Of a stretch of 64,000 nucleotides of DNA, positions 57,142-64,000 are shown piece by piece (within the stretch, counting starts at the first letter, position 1; every line of letters begins with the position of its first letter). Source of the DNA: Theocolax elegans (lineage: Eukaryota; Arthropoda; Insecta; Hymenoptera; Cerocephalidae); assembly GCA_026168455.1 (NCBI GenBank), contig CM047426.1, positions 57,943,812-58,007,811 on the forward strand, in the 5' to 3' direction. Position numbers and translations under genes: made by a program. The notes beneath the pieces were generated by a model that saw only the letters and a program-made list of their open reading frames with translations, did not search any database and was not told where the DNA came from.

Positions 57142-57606
57142 ATTTAAATTTATCTGAAATCAAACGTACTGTACACAACCTTGATCATGCGTCATAAATA
57201 GAAAAAATATAAACACAAACTTACTAATTATACCTATATAAGAAAGCGCGAATCTAGTATTGTTTCATATACAGCAGAAATTTTCGTCGTGTATACATCT
57301 GTTTGACGTTTCCTCGTGTTTAGAATGAGGAAAAAGAAACGAAAATTTAAATCGACTTGCGGCGAAATAATATTGTAAACATTGTACGATATTGATATTA
57401 GAAGGTATATTTTTTAATTTTTTCATTTACGTTCCCTTTTTACATTATATATATTCTGAGATGTACTAATCGAAATTAATAAATTTTATACAGTCTGAAG
57501 AGGGTAGCATTGTCTACCGAAACGTTACGAAAAAAGAAAAATGTATTAAAATTTCTTTTTTACCTTCACCTCTGACTTGGGAAGATCGATAAATTCTATT
57601 CAACTG
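57056..57606 (+). repeat. Right inverted terminal repeat of the Penelope element
   Basis: Partner of 54856-55406. It includes the last codons of the ORF (to 57141), the 3' untranslated part and the hammerhead-like motif. Confidence 0.92.
57480..57553 (+). ncRNA. Hammerhead-ribozyme-like motif in the right terminal repeat
   Basis: CTGAAGA (57495-57501) fits the CUGANGA core. GGTAG (57503-57507) and CTACC (57514-57518) form a perfect stem II with a short loop, directly followed by GAAAC (57519-57523). Flanking AAATTTTATAC and GTATTAAAATTT can pair as an outer stem. Hammerheads have been reported in terminal repeats of Penelope-like elements, where they may process the RNA. The third stem and the cleavage triplet are not clear to me, so activity is not claimed. 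Confidence 0.5.
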
Positions 57607-57914
57607 TTATTCAAGAAAATTTGTTACCATATGAAACAGCTATAGATCGTCCGGATTTAATATTACGCGTTTTTAATCAAAAAGTTAAAATTTTAAAAAA
57701 TGAACTTTTAAAAAAAAGTATTTTTGGAGAAGTTAAAGGTTATGTTTATGTGATAGAATTTCAAAAAAGAGGATTACCACATATGCACATGTTAATTTGG
57801 TTGCATAATGATGATAAATTACGAGATGTTGATCAAATTGATTCTCTTATAAGTGCTGAAATACCTGATGAAATTAAATATCCTAGATTATACAATATAG
57901 AAAAAATAATATGA
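57607..57914 (+). pseudogene. Helitron 2 Rep, HUH part, after the Penelope insertion
   Basis: Continues from the target duplication as QENLLPYETAIDRPDLIL and then the HUH block VIEFQKRGLPHMHMLIWL, ending IPDEIKYPRLYNIEKII with a stop at 57914. A one- or two-base shift is needed to enter the next frame, which opens with MIHGPCGMQN at 57911. In Helitron 1 the same two blocks are contiguous (YNIVKQFMIHGPCG), so the break is a local frameshift. Confidence 0.85.
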
Positions 57915-60562
57915 TACATGGTCCTTGTGGAATGCAAAACAAAAATAGTGTATGTATGAATGAAGATAAAACACGCTGTACAAAAAAGTTTCCTAAACCA
58001 TATGTTGAACAAACAAATTTTAATTCAGATGGTTATCCTTCTTATCGCCGAAGAAATAATGATAATAAAATTATATATTCAAAACATAGAATTGCAGATA
58101 ATAGTTTTGTCGTGCCATATAATCCATATTTATTATTATTGTTAGAATGTCATATTAACATAGAAATATGTAATACAATAAAAGCTATAAAATATTTATT
58201 TAAATATTTTCATAAGGGTCCTGATACTGCTTTTGTAAAATTCACAATGGAAGTCATTAATGATGATATGGATAAAAATAATGAAGAGGTATATAATTAT
58301 GATGAAATATCACAACATTTATCTACTAGATATGTATGTGCACCGGAGGCTATGTATCGTATCTTGGAATTTAAATTACATCAACAATCTTATGCTATTA
58401 TAAGATTACCTGTTCATAATGAAAATGAACAATATATATTTTTTCAAGGACAACAAAATACATTCATTGATAAAAATATAGATACAACATTAACATCATG
58501 GTTTAAATTAAATAAAGATGACGAGAATGCAAAACAATATCTATATACTAAAATTCCTTATCATTATGTTTTTAATAAAAAAATTAAAACATGGACTAAA
58601 AGAAAACAATTTAATAAACCTATTATAAGTAGAATGTATTTCGTAAATCCAAATAAACGTGAAACATTTTTCTTACGACTATTATTATTACATGTACGAG
58701 GTGCAAAATCATTTGAAGATATCCGAACTGTAAATGGTATAGTTTACGATACGTATGAAACTGCTTGTTTATCGAGAGGTATTATTAGTACTAATGATGA
58801 GTGGGATAAATGTTTAGCAGAAGCTGCAGTATTCAAATTTCCTAAATCTATGTGCAAACTATTTGCATTTATTCTTGTATTTCAAACAGCAATTAATGCT
58901 TTGGATTTATATAATAAATATAAGATTCATTTTATGGATCCAAATTTATCAGAATTTGAGGGTGAAAAAAAAGCTTTGTATAATATTGAAAAAATCTTAT
59001 TGTTACATGTAATGAAATTAAATGATTTTCATTTACCTAATATGGATAATTATGAAGTAAATAAAGAGTATGATGATGAATTAGATATACATGATCATAT
59101 TAATACCTTAGAAACTTTAATAAATTCTTTAACATTTAATCAAAAGAAAATATATGATTTAATCATCAATGCAACAATTAATAATATTGGAAATAAGTAT
59201 TATTTCATTGATGGTCCTGGTGGTAGTGGAAAAAGTTATTTACATAATGTAATTATTACTTATTTAATATCAATGAATATTTCTTTTCTTACAATGGCTT
59301 GGACTGGTATTGCTGCTAATTTATTAATTAATGGAAAAACTGTTCATAGTGCATTTAAATTACCATTAAATATAAATGAACAATCAACATGTAATATTAG
59401 TCCTAATTCAGAATATGGTACTTACTTAAAAAATATTAAAATTATAATTTGGGATGAAATTTCAATGGTATCTAGATATGCTTTTGAAACAATTGATAAA
59501 TTTTTCCGAGATGCGTGTAAAAATGATCTTCCTTTTGGAGATAAAATTATTGTAACTTCTGGAGACTTTAGACAAACACTACCAATAGTACCACATGGAA
59601 ATAGAACTAAAATTATTGAAACTTGCGTCACAAGAAGTTGTTTATGGTCATATTTTTCAAGGTTATCATTGACTGAAAATTTAAGATTGCAAAAGCCAGA
59701 TACTAGTTTCAAAAAGTGGTTACTTGATATAGGAGAAAATAAAAATTTAACAAAATATGAATTAAAAAACAATGTCAAAGAAATACCAACACAATTCATT
59801 TGTGATAACAATTTAATAACAGAAATCTTTGGAGATAAGATATATCCTAATGATCCAACATTAAAAAATAAAGTAATATTATCGCCTTTAAATTCTAATG
59901 TATTAAAACTTAATGAAGATATAGTAGAAAAAATTGATGGATGTAGTTATACATTTTATAGTGATGATAGAGTAGAAAGTGATGATAATGATACATTACA
60001 AGAATCAATCCCAACAGAATTTTTAAATTCATTAACACCCAATGGATTACCTCCACATAAATTAATATTAAAAAAGGGTGCAATAGTTAGTTCTTTGCGA
60101 AATCTAGATATCAATGGTGGACTATGTAATGGAACAAGAATGATAATCAAGGATATAAAACAGTATGTTATAACAGTAGAAATAATTACAGGTAAAAATG
60201 CTGGCAAGATAATATTATTACCACGTATTGATTTATATCCATCATCAGAAGAAATTCCGTTTCATATGATAAGAAGACAATTTTCAATAAGACTTAGCTT
60301 TGCTATGACTATAAACAAAGCTCAAGGTCAATCCTTTGACAAAGTTGGTTTATATTTAAATACTCCTGTTTTTAGTCATGGTCAATTATACGTAGTTTTA
60401 TCAAGAACAACATCAAAGGATAATTTAAAAGTATTTATAGATAATAAATCTATTAATAAAAATGATAATATAATAAAATATAGAAATAAAAAACTTATCC
60501 TCAGTGAAAACGCAAAAATTTATACAAAAAATGTAGTTTATTCAGAAATATTTGAATATTAA
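57911..60562 (+). CDS. Helitron 2 Rep C-terminal part and PIF1-type helicase
   Basis: An 883-codon frame without stops. The Rep end has MIHGPCGMQN, NSFVVPYNPYLLLLLECHIN and the tyrosine block KYLFKYFHKGPDTAF (about residues 92-106). It then shows STRYVCAPEAMYRILEFKLH and RMYFVNPNKRETFFLRLLLL. The helicase follows: Walker A FIDGPGGSGKSYLHN (about residue 433), IIIWDEISMVSRYAFE (Walker B, about 515), IVTSGDFRQTLPIVPHGNRT (about 547), FAMTINKAQGQSFDKVGLYL (about 796) and YVVLSRTTSKDNLKVFI (about 822). The second Tyr of the YxxxKYxYKG pattern is replaced (FHKG rather than YYKG). It is the C-terminal part of a normally longer single protein and has no start codon of its own in context; 57911 is simply the first ATG after the frameshift. 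Confidence 0.9.
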   Translation: MIHGPCGMQNKNSVCMNEDKTRCTKKFPKPYVEQTNFNSDGYPSYRRRNNDNKIIYSKHRIADNSFVVPYNPYLLLLLECHINIEICNTIKAIKYLFKYFHKGPDTAFVKFTMEVINDDMDKNNEEVYNYDEISQHLSTRYVCAPEAMYRILEFKLHQQSYAIIRLPVHNENEQYIFFQGQQNTFIDKNIDTTLTSWFKLNKDDENAKQYLYTKIPYHYVFNKKIKTWTKRKQFNKPIISRMYFVNPNKRETFFLRLLLLHVRGAKSFEDIRTVNGIVYDTYETACLSRGIISTNDEWDKCLAEAAVFKFPKSMCKLFAFILVFQTAINALDLYNKYKIHFMDPNLSEFEGEKKALYNIEKILLLHVMKLNDFHLPNMDNYEVNKEYDDELDIHDHINTLETLINSLTFNQKKIYDLIINATINNIGNKYYFIDGPGGSGKSYLHNVIITYLISMNISFLTMAWTGIAANLLINGKTVHSAFKLPLNINEQSTCNISPNSEYGTYLKNIKIIIWDEISMVSRYAFETIDKFFRDACKNDLPFGDKIIVTSGDFRQTLPIVPHGNRTKIIETCVTRSCLWSYFSRLSLTENLRLQKPDTSFKKWLLDIGENKNLTKYELKNNVKEIPTQFICDNNLITEIFGDKIYPNDPTLKNKVILSPLNSNVLKLNEDIVEKIDGCSYTFYSDDRVESDDNDTLQESIPTEFLNSLTPNGLPPHKLILKKGAIVSSLRNLDINGGLCNGTRMIIKDIKQYVITVEIITGKNAGKIILLPRIDLYPSSEEIPFHMIRRQFSIRLSFAMTINKAQGQSFDKVGLYLNTPVFSHGQLYVVLSRTTSKDNLKVFIDNKSINKNDNIIKYRNKKLILSENAKIYTKNVVYSEIFEY

Positions 60563-61249
60563 TTTTATATATATGGGGTATTCCACGTGAAGTGGTCCGA
60601 TCAAAATTTTAAAATGCACCAAATTTTGGGTACACTTTGCAAATGTTTTTCAGAATACAGAAAAAAATTTTTAGGTCCTGGAATCTATTTGCTCAAAAGT
60701 TATTCTAACCTCAAAAAGTGAATTTTTCCATATTTTTTTCAACACCAGCTGGGTTTACCGCTATATAACTCAAAATCTATCAACTTTTACTATAGAACAT
60801 TATATGTAACATTCGTTGCTAATTATATCTAGAATTTATTCTTCTGGGTTAGAATTTCTAATCTCAAGGTCAATGTTACATAAACTACATGTCAATATTC
60901 AACTTGAAAAAAGTGCAAGTGCGCCACCTTTGATTTTTTCATCCAAAAGTCTAAAAGAAAGCTTGGAGCAATACCTTTCAAATGGTCTGTAGCATTTTTA
61001 TGGCCTCCAATTCTGTAAAAAGTTATGACAATTTAAAGAAACACGAAATTTTTTTAAAAATTTAAATGGGAATTACCATGTTAATTTTTGTGAATTTTTT
61101 GTCTTTCTTTAAATTGTCATGACTTTTTACAGAATTGGAGGCCATAAAAATGCTACAGACCATTTGAAAGGTATTGCTCCAAGCTTTCTTTTAGACTTTT
61201 GGATGAAAAAATCAAAGGTGGCGCACTTGCACATTTTTCAAGTTGAATA
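60481..61249 (+). repeat. 769-bp tandem duplication including the Helitron 3' coding end
   Basis: TAGAAATAAAAAACTTATCC at 60481 recurs at 61250, and the copy continues through the last Helitron codons (to about 61331) and into a second foldback. The junction lies at GAATAT|AGAAAT, where the foldback arm and the Helitron sequence share AATAT. Confidence 0.85.
60575..61240. mobile_element. Foldback family S, copy with truncated right arm
   Basis: Starts GGGGTATTCCACGTGAAGTG. The left arm runs to about 61070 and the inverted right arm stops at about 61248 (CAAGTTGAATAT), where the duplicated Helitron end begins. Non-coding. Confidence 0.8.
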
Positions 61250-61331
61250 TAGAAATAAAAAACTTATCCTCAGTGAAAACGCAAAAATTTATACAAAAAA
61301 TGTAGTTTATTCAGAAATATTTGAATATTAA
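61250..61331 (+). pseudogene. Duplicated Helitron 3' coding end
   Basis: Exact repeat of the last 27 codons and stop of the Helitron 2 helicase frame (KLILSENAKIYTKNVVYSEI, then FEY). It is joined to foldback sequence upstream, so the frame around it has no function. Confidence 0.85.
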
Positions 61332-61341
61332 TTTTATATAT

Positions 61342-62253
61342 GGGGTATTCCACGTGAAGTGGTCCGATCAAAATTTTAAAATGCACCAAATTTTGGGTAC
61401 ACTTTGCAAATGTTTTTCAGATTTTTCAACACCAGCTGGGTTTACCGCTATATAACTCAAAATCTATCAACTTTTACTATAGAACATTATATGTAACATT
61501 CGTTGCTAATTATATCTAGAATTTATTCTTCTGGGTTAGAATTTCTAATCTCAAGGTCAATGTTACATAAACTACATGTCAATATTCAACTTGAAAAAAG
61601 TGCAAGTGCGCCACCTTTGATTTTTTCATCCAAAAGTCTAAAAGAAAGCTTGGAGCAATACCTTTCAAATGGTCTGTAGCATTTTATGGCCTCCAATTCT
61701 GTAAAAAGTTATGACAATTTAAAGAAACACGAAATTTTTTTAAAAATTTAATGGGAATTACCATGTTAATTTTGTGAATTTTTTGTCTTCTTTAATTGTC
61801 ATGACTTTTTTACAGAATTGGAGGCCATAAAAATGCTACAGACCATTTGAAAGGTATTGCTCCAAGCTTTCTTTTAGACTTTTGGATGAAAAAATCAAAG
61901 GTGGCGCACTTGCACATTTTTCAAGTTGAATATTGACATGTAGTTTATGTAACATTGACCTTGAGATTAGAAATTCTAACCCAGAGGAATAAATTCTAGA
62001 TATAATTAGCAACGAATGTTACATATAATGTTCTATAGTAAAAGTTGATAGATTTTGAGTTATATAGCGGTAAACCCAGCTGGTGTTGAAAAAAATATGG
62101 AAAAATTCACTTTTTGAGGTTAGAATAACTTTTGAGCAAATAGAGTCCAGTACCTAAAAATTTTTTTCTGTATTCTGAAAAACATTTGCACAGTGTACCC
62201 AAAATTTAGTGCATTTTAAAATTTTGATCGGACCACTTCACGTGGAATACCCC
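61342..62253. mobile_element. Foldback family S, complete palindrome
   Basis: GGGGTATTCCACGTGAAGTG starts at 61342 and its complement ends at 62253, in a (TA)n tract. Relative to the other copy the left arm lacks about 90 bp after GCAAATGTTTTTCAG (about 61421). Related single-arm copies are at 21783-22290 and 38471-38672. Confidence 0.8.
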
Positions 62254-62339
62254 ATATATATATATATATATATATTATTTTTTTCATTGTCTAAATACAT
62301 ACATATATATAAATGTAATAAGAATTATAAATATACTTA

Positions 62340-64000
62340 TAAATATGTTATTGACTGAATATTGGCTGAGAAATCGCCATCTTGATTTATTCAAAGTTAT
62401 TATTACATATAAATAATTAATAAATAACTTTAGTATTAATTATTATAAATTGACTGAATATTGGCTGAGAAATCGCCATCATAATTAAATAATTAAAAAA
62501 TAAACTTATTATTAATTGTTATGAATTAACTGAATATGAGTTGTTACGAAATAATTAAATATTGGCTGAGAAATCGCCATCATGATTTATTTAAACTTAT
62601 TATATATTAGATGAATAATTAAAAAAAAAAAAACTTATTATTAATTGTTATGTATTGACTGAATATTGGCTGAGAAATCGCCAACATAATTTATTCAAAC
62701 TTATTTTTTGAAATAAATAATTCAAAAATAAACTTATTATTAATTGTTCTAAATTGACTAAATATTGGCTAAGTAATCGCCATCATAATGAAATAATAAA
62801 CATATGATTTATTGTTATGAATTGACTAATTATGAGTTGTTACGAAATGATTAAATATTGGCTAAGAAATCGCCAACATAATTAAATAATTAAAAAATAA
62901 ACTTATTATTAATTGTTATAAATTGACTAATTATGAGTTGTTACGAAATGATTAAATATTGGCTGAGAAATCGCCATCATAATTAAATAATTAAAAAATA
63001 AACTTATTATTAATTGTTATAAATTGACTGAATATGAGTTGTTACGAAATGATTAAATATTGGCTGAGAAATCGCCATCATAATTAAATAATAAACTTAT
63101 GATTTATTGTTATGAATTGACTAATTATGAGTTGTTACGAAATGATTAAATATTGGCTGAGAAATCGCCATCGTAATTAAATAATTAAAAAATAAACTTA
63201 TTATTAATTGTTATAAATTGAGTGAATATGAGTTGTTTCGAAATTATTAAATATTGGCTGAGAAATCGCCATCATTATTTATTTAAACTTATTATATATT
63301 AGATGAATAATTAAAAAAAAATAAACTTATTATTAATTGTTATGTATTGACTGAATATTGGCTGAGAAATCGCCAACATAATTTATTCAAACTTATTTTT
63401 AGATATAAATAAATCAAAAATAAACTTAACATTAATTGTTCTAAATTGACTAAATATTGGCTAAGTAATCGCCATCATAATGAAATAATAAACTTATGAT
63501 TTATTGTTATGAATTGACTAATTATGAGTTGTTACGAAATGATTAAATATTGGCTAAGAAATCGCCATCATAATTAAATAATTAAAAAATAAACTTATTA
63601 TTAATTGTTATAAATTGACTAATTATGAGTTGTTACGAAATGATTAAATATTGGCTGAGAAATCGCCATCATAATTAAATAATTAAAAAATAAACTTATC
63701 ATTATATAACTTATGAAATCACCAACATGTTTATTCAAACTTATTATTAGATATATAAATAATTAATAAATAAACTTATTATTAATTGTTCTAAATTGAC
63801 TGAATATCGGCTGAGAAATCGCCATCATAATTAAATAATTAAAAAATAAACTTATTATTTATTAGTTTATTATTAATTAGAGACATAACAATATTGTATA
63901 TTATATATATGAATTAACTAAATGTGACTAAAAATCGTCATAATATTTTATTCAAACTTATTATTAGATTTAAATAATTAAAAAATATAATTATAAACTT
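62340..64000. repeat. About 99-bp satellite with 692-bp higher-order period
   Basis: The motif TTGGCTGAGAAATCGCCA (or variants CTAAG, TAATCG, CCAAC) starts at 62362, 62461, 62562, 62666, 62765, 62858, 62959, 63060, 63153, 63254, 63358, 63457, 63550, 63651 and 63807, with degenerate copies near 63713 and 63920. Spacings of 104, 99, 93, 101, 101, 93 and 101 repeat exactly, so units seven apart are always 692 bp apart and share the same variants. TGGC and GCCA in each motif can form a short hairpin. The array continues past the window end. Confidence 0.9.

Larger units (their letters stand above)
54814..57608 (+). mobile_element. Penelope-like element, apparently complete
   Basis: A 2795-bp element inserted in the Rep coding region of Helitron 2 and flanked by an exact 14-bp duplication. 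It holds one open frame of 580 codons and two terminal repeats in inverted orientation (54856-55406 and 57056-57606). The right repeat begins inside the 3' end of the ORF, so the left repeat is an inverted copy of the element's own 3' end. This kind of terminal arrangement is known for Penelope elements. The intact ORF, exact duplication and near-identical repeats indicate a recent insertion. Confidence 0.92.
52918..60562 (+). mobile_element. Helitron 2, interrupted by a Penelope-like element
   Basis: The order on the plus strand is a charged repeat region (52918-53911), Helitron-like N domain (about 54049-54790), start of Rep (CNPTWNEIQEN at 54781), Penelope insertion (54814-57608), rest of Rep, and helicase (to 60562). 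Outside the insertion there are only a few frameshifts, plus one internal deletion near 54775. The 3' part is an 883-codon open frame. Terminal TC and CTRR ends were not identified. The 3' coding end is duplicated downstream. Confidence 0.85.

Noticed and set aside
59422..59811. Antisense frame within the Helitron helicase
   Set aside because: Opposite strand of a clearly conserved helicase coding region.
62340..64000. Regularly spaced 18-bp motif that looks like a CRISPR array
   Set aside because: The sequence between motifs is itself repeated with a 692-bp period, the spacing varies in a fixed pattern, and the context is eukaryotic. It is a satellite.

Overview
This window reads as eukaryotic, very AT-rich, non-genic DNA, most likely from an arthropod and probably an insect. 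The evidence is its transposon set: Jockey/CR1-like and R1/I-like non-LTR retrotransposons, a Penelope-like element with a GIY-YIG domain, Helitrons, a piggyBac transposase fragment, a Crypton-like recombinase remnant, a tRNA-derived SINE, solo LTRs and many long foldback elements. I found no convincing host gene, rRNA gene or functional tRNA gene. A hymenopteran is possible but cannot be established from this sequence alone.

Layout. Positions 1-13500 hold a LINE endonuclease relic, a 3.8-kb minus-strand LINE lying between (GA)n tracts, a 1.6-kb foldback, a palindromic Penelope terminal relic, a deleted Helitron (minus strand), and three 5'-truncated minus-strand LINE copies stacked head to tail, each with its 3' end against a (GA)n/(TC)n microsatellite. 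Positions 13500-16500 hold a solo LTR with a 4-bp target duplication and an R1/I-like LINE relic. Positions 16500-24000 are a chain of palindromic elements sitting in (TA)n tracts, one of them 4.3 kb long and carrying a SINE. Positions 24587-30345 form a 5.8-kb inverted-repeat composite containing a second solo LTR, which is itself interrupted by a TTAA-flanked foldback. A 5'-truncated piggyBac gene abuts the composite. Positions 31300-46500 hold a Crypton-like remnant, a tandemly duplicated GC-rich segment with perfect hairpins, two foldbacks of one family (one with a SINE and a 14-bp target duplication), an R1-like LINE relic and a 189-bp tandem repeat. Positions 46582-51106 are a decayed Helitron on the minus strand.

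The right end is the most informative part. A plus-strand Helitron (52918-60562) has a 57-bp minisatellite in its N-terminal coding region and a long intact Rep-C/helicase frame. It is split exactly at a 14-bp target duplication by a Penelope-like element (54814-57608) with an uninterrupted 580-aa RT plus GIY-YIG frame, about 546-bp near-identical inverted terminal repeats, and a hammerhead-like motif in each repeat. Downstream, a foldback was duplicated together with the Helitron 3' end (769-bp offset). A roughly 99-bp satellite with an exact 692-bp, seven-monomer higher-order period then runs to the window edge.

How the parts relate. The elements are parasitic and nested, not an operon. Relative ages can be read from nesting: Helitron before Penelope; LTR before TTAA foldback; foldback before SINE; and the (TC)n-linked LINEs as successive insertions at one microsatellite.
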